This document shows, in pieces, positions 52,340-61,537 of a DNA stretch of 64,000 nt. The stretch is from contig NZ_CP049250.1 of the NCBI RefSeq assembly GCF_011046895.1, forward strand, positions 3,074,501 through 3,138,500, read 5' to 3'. The translations under genes and the position numbers were made by a program. Position 1 is the first letter of the stretch. Each line of letters starts with the position of its first letter. This DNA comes from Rhizobium rhizoryzae (lineage in GTDB: Bacteria > Pseudomonadota > Alphaproteobacteria > Rhizobiales > Rhizobiaceae). A model generated the notes under the pieces. The model made no database searches and was not told where the DNA came from. It was given only the letters and a program-made list of their open reading frames with translations.

Positions 52340-52866
52340 CCGGTTTCGTTGTTGGGCCGTTGGAGAAGATCGCGGAACTGGCGGTCAGGCACCGCTCAAC
52401 CGAGATGGTGAGCCTGATTGCGGAGAATCAGGACTTCCATCGTCCGGGCGTCATACGGGCCGAGCGCCATCTCAAGCTGAAGATGAACGACATCGCCTTT
52501 GCTGGGACGGGCAATCTCATTGCGCCCGCCGAAGAGCATGTTTCCCAGCTGATCGATTTCGCGCAGGACTGGGATCAGTCCGCTCCGCTTCTCATCCATT
52601 GCTGGATGGGGGTCTCCCGGTCTCCTGCCGCAGCGCTCATCGCCTGTCTTGCCGTTGATCCTCATCAGGACGAGTTCGATCTCGCTGGCAGATTGCGCAA
52701 GGTGGCACCGCATGCCACCCCTAATACGAGATTGATCGAGTTCGGGGACCGCATTCTAAAGCGCGACGGTCGCCTGGTGGCAGCCGTCAAATCGATGGGT
52801 CGCGGCGCTGATACCGATGGGCGGGCAAGCTTCATGTTGCCGCTTTGCGGTGATCCAAATTCATGA
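52336..52866 (+). CDS. Tyrosine/dual-specificity protein phosphatase-like protein
   Basis: 176 aa. CX5R signature at 89-95: LLIHCWMGVSRSPAAALIA (Cys89 nucleophile, Arg95). HLKLKMNDIAFAG and a C-terminal helix ending RILKRDGRLVAAVKSMGRGA. Fits the DSP/PTP superfamily of small bacterial proteins. Acts on a phosphoester; the target is unknown. Third gene of the overlapping ygfZ-HD-PTP operon. ATG overlaps the preceding stop by 4 bases. Confidence 0.85.
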   Translation: MTGFVVGPLEKIAELAVRHRSTEMVSLIAENQDFHRPGVIRAERHLKLKMNDIAFAGTGNLIAPAEEHVSQLIDFAQDWDQSAPLLIHCWMGVSRSPAAALIACLAVDPHQDEFDLAGRLRKVAPHATPNTRLIEFGDRILKRDGRLVAAVKSMGRGADTDGRASFMLPLCGDPNS

Positions 52867-52946
52867 GCTGATTCAACATTGAGGGACTTTGTTTAAGTCA
52901 AGTAAATGCATCCTTTGGTAGAAACCACCACCAGAGGAGAATATTC

Positions 52947-53330
52947 ATGTATCAGAAACTTTCCGCATTTGCTTTGTTCATTGCCATTGCGACCCTGCCA
53001 AACTCGGCCCTATCCCAGACAATTCCATACAATCCCCGCGCGTTACAAGTCCCGGAAGGGCATGTATCGATAAATGTGAGCCTTGGCCTATCCAATCCGA
53101 TTGTCGAGGGCACGGCGGTTGAGGAGCAGATAGAGGCAATCCAGAAGCGAGCTTACCAACTGGCTGGGAAGCAGTGCCAGATCATTACTCAGTCTATTGC
53201 CGATAGCTGCAAGCTGCTTGGCATAACCAGCAACATCAACACGCAGCGCCAGTCACCGATGTCGCAGATTGGAATCACCCTGCAGGTCAATCTTGCAATC
53301 CGTTTTCGTGATGAGATCAGCAAGCCCTGA
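52947..53330 (+). CDS. Small exported protein, function unknown
   Basis: 127 aa. Signal peptide 1-23 (LSAFALFIAIATLPNSALS|Q), ribosome-binding site GAGGAGA. Mature part about 104 aa with two cysteines (KQCQIIT, DSCKLLG) and beta-rich ends (GHVSINVSLGLSNPIVEG, ITLQVNLAIRF). Probably periplasmic. I do not recognise a family. Lies alone between the phosphatase and mscS genes. Confidence 0.7.
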   Translation: MYQKLSAFALFIAIATLPNSALSQTIPYNPRALQVPEGHVSINVSLGLSNPIVEGTAVEEQIEAIQKRAYQLAGKQCQIITQSIADSCKLLGITSNINTQRQSPMSQIGITLQVNLAIRFRDEISKP

Positions 53331-53425
53331 AGAGACAAAAAGGTCGTGCCCCAGCTCTCTTGATACCGCAAAGCTCTGCACCAATTAGCCTTTCGTAATC
53401 AACAACGACAGGCAATCTTCCCCGC

Positions 53426-54241
53426 ATGGATCAACAGGCTACCGATTTCGTCGTGGCAACACGCGCAGCACTCGCCCAGCTCTCCGCTCTCGCCGTGCAA
53501 TACTCGTTTTCCGTGGTCGGCGCTCTGCTGCTCCTCATCATCGGCTGGCTTGCGGCGGGAATGCTATCCCGCTGGGCTCATGAAGGCCTCGGGCGCATTC
53601 GCGGTTTCGATGCGACGCTGGCGCAATTCTTCGCCAACATCATCCGCTACGCCATTCTGATCATCGTCGTCGTAATGGTGCTTGGTCAGTTCGGCGTGCA
53701 GACCGCGTCTATTCTGGCGGCTCTCGGCGCTGTCGGTCTGGCTATTGGTCTCGCCCTGCAAGGCACGCTGCAAAACATCGCGGCCGGTATCATGCTGCTT
53801 GTCCTGCGCCCCTTGCGCGTTGGCGAATACATCGAAACACCGAGTGTGAGTGGCACCGTGCAGGATATCGGTCTCTTTGCGACCGAGCTGAAAACCTATG
53901 ACGGCCTCTACCGCCTGACCCCGAATTCCCTGCTCTGGAATGTTCCGGTCACGAACCACAGCCGACTGCCGACGCGCATGCACGATCTGAAGCTGCATAT
54001 TGCCGATCAGGATGCGATCGAACGCTCCATGCAGATGCTGCTCGACATGGCCAACTCTGATGAGCGCGTTCTGAAGCAGCCCGCGCCTGTCGCCTTCGTG
54101 ACCGACCTGACCGATGCTGGAGCCGTCATCTCGCTGCGTTACTGGGCCAATACGGGTGTCTGGTGGGCCGTGTCCCGTGACATGACCAAGCGCGCAAAGG
54201 AAGCCTTCCACGCAGCGGGCATTACGGTGCGCACTACGTAA
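53426..54241 (+). CDS. mscS: Small-conductance mechanosensitive channel (MscS family)
   Basis: 271 aa. Three membrane helices: about 20-50 (VQYSFSVVGALLLLIIGWLA), 65-90, and the pore helix TM3 near 95-130 (GAVGLAIGLALQGTLQNIAA, the Gly/Ala-rich signature). The beta domain follows (LRVGEYIETPSVSGTVQDIG). Gates under membrane tension to release osmolytes. Full MscS-like length. Followed by a hairpin that ends both it and the convergent ABC operon. Confidence 0.94.
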   Translation: MDQQATDFVVATRAALAQLSALAVQYSFSVVGALLLLIIGWLAAGMLSRWAHEGLGRIRGFDATLAQFFANIIRYAILIIVVVMVLGQFGVQTASILAALGAVGLAIGLALQGTLQNIAAGIMLLVLRPLRVGEYIETPSVSGTVQDIGLFATELKTYDGLYRLTPNSLLWNVPVTNHSRLPTRMHDLKLHIADQDAIERSMQMLLDMANSDERVLKQPAPVAFVTDLTDAGAVISLRYWANTGVWWAVSRDMTKRAKEAFHAAGITVRTT

Positions 54242-54251
54242 AAATTGAAAA

Positions 54252-54275
54252 TGGCGGCGATCAAACTCGCCGCCA
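54252..54275. terminator. Bidirectional terminator between mscS and the ABC operon
   Basis: Perfect 9-bp stem TGGCGGCGA/TCGCCGCCA with loop TCAAAC. On the minus strand it is followed by TTTTCAATTTTT, a strong terminator for the ABC genes; on the plus strand by GTCTT. Confidence 0.85.
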
Positions 54276-54282
54276 GTCTTGG

Positions 54283-55095
54283 TTACTGCGCCATCGTCGA
54301 GCGATGCGCCCAGCCCGTCATGCGGCGTTCAAGCCAGGCCATGATGGCGTACATGACGATGCCTTCGATGGCCAGCATCAGCAGTCCAGCAAAGACCAGC
54401 GGGACATTGAACTGGCTCTGTGCAGAGCTCATCATATTGCCAAGGCCATAGTTGGAAGCCACGGTTTCCGACACGACGGACCCGACGAAGGCGAGCGTAA
54501 TCGCCACCTTCAGGGAGCCGAAGAAATAGGGCATTGAGCGCGGGATACCGACCTTCAGCATGATATCCATCTTCTTGGCACCGAGTGCCCGAAGCACGTC
54601 TTCCGTTTCCGGTTCAATGGTCGCAAGCCCAGTGGCCACGTTCACGACAATCGGGAAGAAGGAAATCAGGAAGGCCGTCAAAACGGCTGGAACCGTGCCG
54701 ATACCGAACCAGATGACAAGGATCGGAACCAGCGCCACCTTCGGAATGGCATTGAAGCCAATCATCAGCGGGTAAAGACCGGCATAGATGGTCTTCGACC
54801 AACCTATGAAAAGGCCGATCGCCAGACCGGCCACAACGGCAATCGCGAAGCCAAGGGTCGTCGTGTAGAGCGTCTGGATCGAATTCTTCCAGATCGGAGA
54901 CCAGTATTTGGCGATGGCGCCGAAGACATCAGTCGGTGCGGGCAGCACTGTCGGCGGCATGTCAAGCGCGATGACCAGCAGTTCCCAGGCAACGAAAAGC
55001 GCGATGGTGTAGAGCCAGGGTGCCGCCTTCACCCAGTTGATCCGCGCCATGACCGGCTTTGCGACAACAGGCGGAGATTCCAGAACAGCACTCAT
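54283..55095 (-). CDS. ABC transporter permease, NitT/TauT type
   Basis: 270 aa with six membrane helices. The EAA-like loop region GLATIEPETEDVLRALGAKK and the helices (LGFAIAVVAGLAIGLFIGWS, ALVPILVIWFGIGTVPAVL) fit the SsuC/TauC permease family. Its ATG overlaps the ATPase stop by 4 bases. Last gene of the three-gene importer. Confidence 0.92.
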   Translation of the reverse strand: MSAVLESPPVVAKPVMARINWVKAAPWLYTIALFVAWELLVIALDMPPTVLPAPTDVFGAIAKYWSPIWKNSIQTLYTTTLGFAIAVVAGLAIGLFIGWSKTIYAGLYPLMIGFNAIPKVALVPILVIWFGIGTVPAVLTAFLISFFPIVVNVATGLATIEPETEDVLRALGAKKMDIMLKVGIPRSMPYFFGSLKVAITLAFVGSVVSETVASNYGLGNMMSSAQSQFNVPLVFAGLLMLAIEGIVMYAIMAWLERRMTGWAHRSTMAQ

Positions 55096-55880
55096 GCAGC
55101 CACCCTCGCCTTTGCGATTTCGCCGTGCAGTTCATGCACCATGTCGTTGAAGCCAGCCTGATACATGACCTCCAGGTCACGGGGACGTTCAAAAGGAACG
55201 TGATGCTCCTTCAAAATCCGGCCCGGCCTCGAACTCATGACGAAGATCTTGTCGGCGAGGAAAACTGCCTCGCGCAAATCATGCGTCACGAGAATGATCG
55301 TCACGCCCTGAGCGGCATGGAGGTCGCGGATCACGCACCAGAGTTCCTCACGCGTGAACGCATCCAGAGCGCCGAACGGTTCATCCAGCATCAGAAGCTC
55401 CGGTTCGTGGATCAACGCTCGGCAAAGGTTGGCACGTTGCTGCATGCCACCCGACAATTGCCACGGGAATTTTGATCCGAACCCTTTCAGACCGACGATT
55501 TCCAGCAGCCGCTCCGCTTTCTCGACATACTCCTTCTTGTTGGCGCGCAGGCGATGCCGATGTTTTTCGACGATCTCCAGCGGCAGGAGAATGTTTTCAA
55601 GCGTGGTCCGCCACGGCAGCATGGTCGGGTTCTGAAAGGCCATTCCGACAATCGAAACCGGCTTGGTGACCTGTTGTCCCGCAACGACGACAACGCCCGT
55701 CTGCGGAATATGAAGGCCGGTCACCAGCTTCATCAGTGTGGATTTGCCGCAGCCGGATGGTCCGACGACCGCAGCAAACTCTCCCTTGTCGACCCGCATG
55801 GTCAGGCCGGATACCGCCAGCGTGCCGCTTGCGCCCCCGTAGCGCATATCGACATTATCGATGGAAACCAAATGAGACAT
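55092..55880 (-). CDS. ABC transporter ATP-binding protein, NitT/TauT type
   Basis: 262 aa. Walker A VVGPSGCGKSTLM near residue 38-50, Q-loop AFQNPTMLPWRTTLEN, signature LSGGMQQRANLCRAL, Walker B LLMLDEPFGALD and the H-loop VTHDLREAVFLAD. Energises the importer with the permease. GAAGGAG precedes ATG. Confidence 0.95.
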   Translation of the reverse strand: MSHLVSIDNVDMRYGGASGTLAVSGLTMRVDKGEFAAVVGPSGCGKSTLMKLVTGLHIPQTGVVVVAGQQVTKPVSIVGMAFQNPTMLPWRTTLENILLPLEIVEKHRHRLRANKKEYVEKAERLLEIVGLKGFGSKFPWQLSGGMQQRANLCRALIHEPELLMLDEPFGALDAFTREELWCVIRDLHAAQGVTIILVTHDLREAVFLADKIFVMSSRPGRILKEHHVPFERPRDLEVMYQAGFNDMVHELHGEIAKARVAA

Positions 55881-55912
55881 GTTCTCTCCTTCGCACTGGC
55901 GGTGTTGCTGCC

Positions 55913-56944
55913 TTACGGCAGCATCCGCTCGGCCTTCGGCGGCAGGTAGCTTGCGTCAAAAACCTGCTCGGCCTTGACGTTGCCCTTCAGCCCCATGGAG
56001 ATCTTCAGCGTGTCGATCGAGGCACCAAGGCGAGCCATATCCACGCCACCGAAGCCATTTTCCTTCACGTAAGGCGTCTTGATGTTCATGGCATTGGCCA
56101 TGTTCAGGCGCTCCAGTTCGATCTTGCTGTCAAGAGTCTCATTACGCTTCAGGACGGCTGCAACACCCTCTTCCGGTTTTGCCACGGCGTCGGCAAAGCC
56201 CTTGGCCAGTGCCTTCATGAAGCCCTTCACGGCAGCCGGATTTTTCTGAGCAAAATCAGTGTTGATGAGCACGGCGTTGCCATAGAGATTCAAGCCATGT
56301 TCCGCCATCAGGATTGTGGAAATGTCCTCGTCCTTGATCCCCTGCTTCTTGAGGTTCAAGACAACCGAGAAGGCGAAGCCGAAGACGGCGTCGACATCAC
56401 CCTTGGCCAGCATGGGCTCACGCACCGGGAAACCGATCGATTCGATCTTGATCTTGCTGTCATCGATCTTGGCGGCCTGCTTGAACGCCTTCCACTGGGC
56501 GAATGCGCCATCCGGTGGCGGCGCCCCGAGTTTCTTGCCTTCGAGCGACTTGGGATCGGTGGTGATGCCTAAAGACTTGCGGCCCACGACGGCAAAGGTC
56601 GGGCGCTCATAGACCATCATGGCAGCCTTGATCTTCTGGTTCGGATCTTCATCCAGGAACTTGATCAGGGAGTTGATATCGCCAAAGCCCATCTGGTAGG
56701 CGCCAGTCGCAACGCGCGGAATGGCCTCGACCGATCCGTTACCGGTATCGATGGTCACGTCCAGGCCTTCAGCCTTGAAGTAACCCTTGTCGACAGCGAG
56801 CAGGAAGCCTGCTGCCGGGCCTTCGAACTTCCAGTCCAGCGTGAACTTGATGGCAGTGTCGGCAAAGGCTGGCGCGGAAAATCCCGCACTCAACGCCACG
56901 GCGGCGATGACCGGAAGCTTGGAAAACAGACGGCGCGTGAACAT
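55913..56944 (-). CDS. ABC transporter substrate-binding protein, NMT1/THI5-like
   Basis: 343 aa. Signal peptide 1-28 (AGFSAPAFA|D). The mature protein begins TAIKFTLDWKFEGPAAGFLL, the NMT1/THI5-like fold that in known relatives binds pyrimidine (thiamin-precursor), taurine, riboflavin-like or other small ligands. The substrate here is not determined. Gene order binding protein, ATPase, permease; the start follows AGGGGG. An inverted repeat 88-113 bases upstream may be its operator. Confidence 0.9.
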   Translation of the reverse strand: MFTRRLFSKLPVIAAVALSAGFSAPAFADTAIKFTLDWKFEGPAAGFLLAVDKGYFKAEGLDVTIDTGNGSVEAIPRVATGAYQMGFGDINSLIKFLDEDPNQKIKAAMMVYERPTFAVVGRKSLGITTDPKSLEGKKLGAPPPDGAFAQWKAFKQAAKIDDSKIKIESIGFPVREPMLAKGDVDAVFGFAFSVVLNLKKQGIKDEDISTILMAEHGLNLYGNAVLINTDFAQKNPAAVKGFMKALAKGFADAVAKPEEGVAAVLKRNETLDSKIELERLNMANAMNIKTPYVKENGFGGVDMARLGASIDTLKISMGLKGNVKAEQVFDASYLPPKAERMLP

Positions 56945-57031
56945 TCAATCCCCCTGGATGCGTTTTCGAATGCGCACATGAAAGCCGTTCATTCAGTGCG
57001 TTGCAAGCACCATTTGCATAAAATATGGACA

Positions 57032-57057
57032 ATTAAACTTTATGATTACAGTTTAAT
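57032..57057. promoter_or_regulatory. Inverted repeat in the divergent promoter region of the ABC operon
   Basis: Perfect 8-bp dyad ATTAAACT/AGTTTAAT with a 10-base centre, AT-rich, in the 240-base gap between the binding-protein gene (minus) and the DUF2339 gene (plus). Operator candidate for either. Confidence 0.5.
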
Positions 57058-57184
57058 CTTTTCGCCTTTTGCTTATGCACGATCTGCTTGCTGTTTTGGC
57101 ATCCAAATGCCGTTGTCGTTCAGCCTTTCCTTTCTGACGGCGCAGACGATATAACGGGTTCCGAGCTGGGAACGCGGAGCACCT

Positions 57185-59920
57185 ATGTACGAATTACTGG
57201 TTCTTGTTGGAGTTTTGATCCTATTGATCGGCCAGCGACGCCTGTCCAATCGGGTCAACCAGTTGGAAGCGGAGGTGAAGACACTGACGCTGCGGCTGCA
57301 GGAGGGGAGCAGCGCAAACAGCACTGACACCGTTCCGGTGGTCAATGACAGACCGACCGAAACCCTGCCCGAACTTGAAACGGCCGCTCACACGCAGCCC
57401 GACGAACCGGCACTGTCAGAGACAGAGCCCGCGACGCCGGAACTCATTCCGGTTGCGGCCAATGCGAAGCCGCGTGAAAGTTTCGAAAGCAGGCTTGGCG
57501 CGCAATGGACGGTCTGGGTTGGCGGTCTGGCACTTGCCCTCGGCGGCGTATTTCTTGTTCGCTATTCCATCGAAGCGGGTCTTCTGGGGCCAGCAGCGCG
57601 GCTGACGCTCGCGACGATATTCGGGCTGTTGCTGGCGGCGGGCGGTGAAGTGTTGCGCAGGGGATCGCTGCCCAGACTTCCACAGGCCTACAACAACGCC
57701 ATGATTCCGGGCATCTTGACCGCGGCGGCAAGCGTGACCCTGCTGGCGACCGTGTTTACCGCGCATGCCTTCTATGGCTTCCTCGGGCTGACAACGGCCT
57801 TTGTGCTCCTCGCACTTGTTTCCTTTGCCACGCTCGGGCTTTCCTTGCTGCATGGGCAGGCGCTTGCGGGGCTCGGCCTGGTGGCCGGTCTGGTTTCGCC
57901 GCTTCTTGTGTCCAGCGACGACCCGAGTTTCTACGTTCTGTTTGGCTATCTCACCACGGTTTGGTGCGCCGCGACGCTGGCGGCCCGGATTCGCGAGTGG
58001 CGCCTTCTGCCCGTATTCGCCAACCTCCTGATGATGTGCTGGATCATGTTCAGCTGGGGTAGCGCCTATGTTCTGGAGCCCAGCGCTCTGCCGCCGCCGC
58101 CAGCCTCAGGCATCGCCTTGATCGTCATGATTGCAGGAACTGCCTTCTTCTGGCCAGGACGCCGGTTTGTGGCAGATATCGCGGAACCGGCAGCCGAACG
58201 CGGTCTGTGGCGCTACACCCGCAGACTGCTTGCGCGCTCGCCAAAGGCCATCATGATCTCGATCTCACTGGCCGTAATGCTCTCGATCCTGACCATGGTC
58301 GCGGCAGATCTTCCGGCTATCGCAGATCCGGTCCTGATATTCGTGGCCGTGACAGGCTGCCTTGCCGGCCTTGGCGCGGGGCGTCGGTCTGCGACGATCC
58401 CCGCGATATTCGCCGGATTGACGGCAATCTGGGGAATTTCACTCTTCGCCCTGCTCGACGCCTCTCGCGTCGTGTCATCCACTTTACCGCAAGCTTCCGT
58501 CGATGGCTGGCTGAGCAGCATTGCACCTGAAGCTCTGGGCGGGCTCATTCTCGGGGGCATATTCACCCTCTGCGGCTGCCTGTTCATTCGCCGCAATGAC
58601 CGGATCGATCCGGAATTCAGCGTGTTTTGGGCGCTTCTTGCGTCGATCATTCCGCTCGGCATCGCCTCCATCACGTTTATCAACTACGGAGCGCTGAACG
58701 GTGACTGGTGGCACGCCATTGCGATGCTGCTGACGGCAGCGGCACTTCTCGCGACGGCACTGCGCATCTCGACATCAGAGAACGACGCGGCGTTTGCGCA
58801 TATGTCCCGCGACTTGTTGCTGCTCGGCTCTTTCGGCGCACTCACCCTTGCGCTGCATTGCCTGACCAAGGGGCTCGCCACGACGATCGGGGTTCCGATC
58901 ATCGCAGCAGCCTATGTTCTTGCAGCGTCTCGTTACCGCTGGCGCGGACTGCCCTGGGCGATGATCGCCGCCGCCTTCGTGACTCTGGTCCGGATCGGGT
59001 GGGAGCCGACGATCGTCGGAGTGCAGAACCTTTCGACGACGCCGGTCTTCAACCAGTTGCTGGCAGGATACGGCGTTCCGGCTGCGCTGCTGACCTTTTC
59101 CGCATGGTTCCTCCGGCGCTGGGAAGGTCGGCGCGCCTTGAACGCACTGCAGGGTCTGGCGGCGCTCATGGGGCTGATCGCAATTGCCATTCTCGTTCGG
59201 CATGGCATGAACGGCGGCGTTCTGAACGATGCCGTGCCGACCCTTGGGGAACAGTCGATCTATACGCTTCTGCTGATCGGTTTGTCGGGCATCTTGATGA
59301 CGCTGGATTTTGGCAACCCATCCGGCGCTTTGCGCTACGGTTCTATCCTTGCAGGCGTAGTTGCAACGCTGAATGCGCTCTTCCTGCATCTCGGTGCGCT
59401 CAATCCGTTCTTTACAGATGAGAATCTTGGCAGCTGGCCTTTGGTAAACCTGCTGCTGCCGGGCTATCTGCTGCCTGCGCTCGCCTATGCGGGGCTTGCC
59501 TATTACGCGCGCGACAAGCGTCCGCGCCCTTATGTCGTCATGCTGGCGATCGCCGCGGCGATTCTCGTTTTCGCCTGGGCAACGCTGAGTGTGCGCTGGT
59601 TCTGGCAGGGGCCACATATTGCGGAATGGAAGGGCTTCCTCTCTGCGGAGACCTATACCTATTCCGTTGTGTGGCTGGCGATTGGGGTGGGCCTTCTGGT
59701 GCTGGGCTCGCGCTTCAATGCGCGCAGCCTTCGCCTTGCCTCGGCGGCGCTGGTTCTGATCGCAGTCTGCAAGGCCTTCCTCATCGATATGTCAAACCTG
59801 GAAGGGATTCTTCGCGCCCTCTCCTTCATCGGGCTCGGCGGTGTTCTGATCGGCATCGGCCTGTTTTACCAAAAGGTACTGGCCCGCTCGACACCAGCGC
59901 CGGAAGAGCCGGCGGCATGA
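57185..59920 (+). CDS. DUF2339 large integral membrane protein
   Basis: 911 aa with more than 20 hydrophobic segments. N-terminal membrane anchor (LLVLVGVLILLIGQ), a coiled-coil-like segment (about 20-45, NRVNQLEAEVKTLTLRLQ), an acidic/Pro linker to about 97, then FESRLGAQWTVWVGGLALAL, the conserved start of the DUF2339 membrane domain. Length and organisation match this family of uncharacterised multi-TM proteins. ATG with CGGAG upstream. Its stop overlaps the HD gene start. Confidence 0.88.
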   Translation: MYELLVLVGVLILLIGQRRLSNRVNQLEAEVKTLTLRLQEGSSANSTDTVPVVNDRPTETLPELETAAHTQPDEPALSETEPATPELIPVAANAKPRESFESRLGAQWTVWVGGLALALGGVFLVRYSIEAGLLGPAARLTLATIFGLLLAAGGEVLRRGSLPRLPQAYNNAMIPGILTAAASVTLLATVFTAHAFYGFLGLTTAFVLLALVSFATLGLSLLHGQALAGLGLVAGLVSPLLVSSDDPSFYVLFGYLTTVWCAATLAARIREWRLLPVFANLLMMCWIMFSWGSAYVLEPSALPPPPASGIALIVMIAGTAFFWPGRRFVADIAEPAAERGLWRYTRRLLARSPKAIMISISLAVMLSILTMVAADLPAIADPVLIFVAVTGCLAGLGAGRRSATIPAIFAGLTAIWGISLFALLDASRVVSSTLPQASVDGWLSSIAPEALGGLILGGIFTLCGCLFIRRNDRIDPEFSVFWALLASIIPLGIASITFINYGALNGDWWHAIAMLLTAAALLATALRISTSENDAAFAHMSRDLLLLGSFGALTLALHCLTKGLATTIGVPIIAAAYVLAASRYRWRGLPWAMIAAAFVTLVRIGWEPTIVGVQNLSTTPVFNQLLAGYGVPAALLTFSAWFLRRWEGRRALNALQGLAALMGLIAIAILVRHGMNGGVLNDAVPTLGEQSIYTLLLIGLSGILMTLDFGNPSGALRYGSILAGVVATLNALFLHLGALNPFFTDENLGSWPLVNLLLPGYLLPALAYAGLAYYARDKRPRPYVVMLAIAAAILVFAWATLSVRWFWQGPHIAEWKGFLSAETYTYSVVWLAIGVGLLVLGSRFNARSLRLASAALVLIAVCKAFLIDMSNLEGILRALSFIGLGGVLIGIGLFYQKVLARSTPAPEEPAA

Positions 59921-60576
59921 TGGACAAAGTGACTGATCTTTTTGCGCCGTTCCAGGATCTGGCGGCGGCGCTTCTTCCGCATGCGTTCGATGCAGAAGAT
60001 GGCGCGCATGATACGGCGCATCTTGCCCGAGTGTTCAAGAACGCCATGCGCATTCATGGCAAGGAGGGCGGCGATGCCGACGTCATTGCTGCTGCAGTTC
60101 TTCTGCATGATTGTGTGAGTGTGGAGAAGAACTCGCCGGACCGCAGCAAGGCGTCGCGGCTGGCGGCTCTGAAAGCAACCTCCTTGCTCACCGAACTCGG
60201 CGGCTTCACAGACAGAATCGAAAAGGTCGCCCATGCCATTGAAGCGCATAGCTTTTCCGCAGGCATTCAACCCGAGACCATCGAGGCCAAAATCCTTCAG
60301 GATGCCGACAGGCTGGATGCAATCGGCATGATAGGAGCCGCCCGCTGCTTCTACATCTCAGGCCGCATGGGCAGCAGTCTTTATGATGCTGGTGATCCGC
60401 GGGCTTTGGATCGCGACATCAACGGCAACAGGTTCGCGCTGGACCACTTCCCTGAAAAGCTGTTCAAACTGGCAGAGGGCTTTCAAACGCAAACGGGGCA
60501 GGCCCTTGCGCAAGCGCGGCATGCGCGACTAAAGCTGGTTTACGATACACTTCTGGACGAGATCGAGAACGGCTGA
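59917..60576 (+). CDS. HD domain metal-dependent phosphohydrolase
   Basis: 219 aa from ATG at 59917 (4-base ATGA overlap with DUF2339; the next codon is also ATG). HD residues are in HDTAHLARVFKNA, AAVLLHDCVSVEK (HD pair 64-65) and ILQDADRLDAIGMIGAAR. Fits YedJ-like HD hydrolases of 200-220 aa. Substrate unknown; coupled to the membrane protein and the MOSC protein. Confidence 0.9.
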   Translation: MMDKVTDLFAPFQDLAAALLPHAFDAEDGAHDTAHLARVFKNAMRIHGKEGGDADVIAAAVLLHDCVSVEKNSPDRSKASRLAALKATSLLTELGGFTDRIEKVAHAIEAHSFSAGIQPETIEAKILQDADRLDAIGMIGAARCFYISGRMGSSLYDAGDPRALDRDINGNRFALDHFPEKLFKLAEGFQTQTGQALAQARHARLKLVYDTLLDEIENG

Positions 60577-61421
60577 TGCGTGTTTCCGCCCTGAATATTT
60601 TTCCGCTGAAAAGCGCCCGTGGCATCAGTCTCAACGAGGCCCAGGTGGATGCCTTCGGGCTGGCCGGTGACCGCCGCTGGATGGTGACCGAACCGAGCGG
60701 AAAGTTCGTGACTCAGCGTGACCTGCCGCAGCTGGCGCAGATATCCGCCTATGCAGACGACAATGGCCTTACGCTGCGGATGGGCAGCGATGAGCCGTTG
60801 CTGGCGCCAGCCACTCCAGATCGCCGCAGACAAGACGTCATCATCTGGGACTCGACGGTGAATGCGGCGGTTGCCGACGAAGAGATCAACCAGACGATAT
60901 CGCGATGGATGCAGCGCCCGTTGCAGCTCGTCCATTTCGACGAGGTATCGCGCCGGACGGCCAGCGTGAACTGGGTGGGTGAGGAAACGCCGGTGGCCTT
61001 CGGTGACGGCTATCAGGTGCTGATCACCAACACGGCCTCGCTCAACGCGCTGAATGAAAACATGGCGGCCCATGGTGAAGCGACCGTCGGAATGGAGCGC
61101 TTCCGCGCCAATATCGTGCTGGAGCATGACGTGGCCTGGGCCGAAGACGGCTGGGAAGCGGTCAAGATTGGTGACATTCTCTTCAGGCTCGTCAAACCCT
61201 GCGCACGCTGCATCATGACGACTCAGGATCAGGCAACCGGATCCCGAGACATTGCGTCCCCGATGCCTGCCATGGGCCGGATGCGCATGTCTGCGGATCG
61301 AAGCGTCCCCGGTCCGCTTTTCGGCTGGAATGCCGTGCCTGTGGGTCATGGCACCATCAAGGTGGGTGATGAGGCGCAGTCTGTCGGCGCAAAAGAGCCG
61401 TGGGCGATCAAGAAGCGATAA
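60576..61421 (+). CDS. MOSC domain protein (YcbX/mARC-like molybdenum protein)
   Basis: 281 aa. N-terminal MOSC_N beta-barrel (LNIFPLKSARGISLNEAQ, DRRWMVTEPSGKFVTQRDLP) and C-terminal MOSC domain (NIVLEHDVAWAEDGWEAVK, LVKPCARCIMTT with the Mo-ligand Cys). Related to the amidoxime-reducing proteins that reduce N-hydroxylated compounds with molybdenum cofactor. Its partner reductase is not adjacent. Start overlaps the HD gene stop by one base. Confidence 0.9.
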   Translation: MRVSALNIFPLKSARGISLNEAQVDAFGLAGDRRWMVTEPSGKFVTQRDLPQLAQISAYADDNGLTLRMGSDEPLLAPATPDRRRQDVIIWDSTVNAAVADEEINQTISRWMQRPLQLVHFDEVSRRTASVNWVGEETPVAFGDGYQVLITNTASLNALNENMAAHGEATVGMERFRANIVLEHDVAWAEDGWEAVKIGDILFRLVKPCARCIMTTQDQATGSRDIASPMPAMGRMRMSADRSVPGPLFGWNAVPVGHGTIKVGDEAQSVGAKEPWAIKKR

Positions 61422-61537
61422 GCGAACCTCGCATGCGGCTTCGCATTCATCACAGAGTTGAATGTAAGCAATAAAGAAAACTCACTTGGTTTTGAGCCTG
61501 ACACGGTTATTCTCCTGCAAAATGGGATGATACCGAC

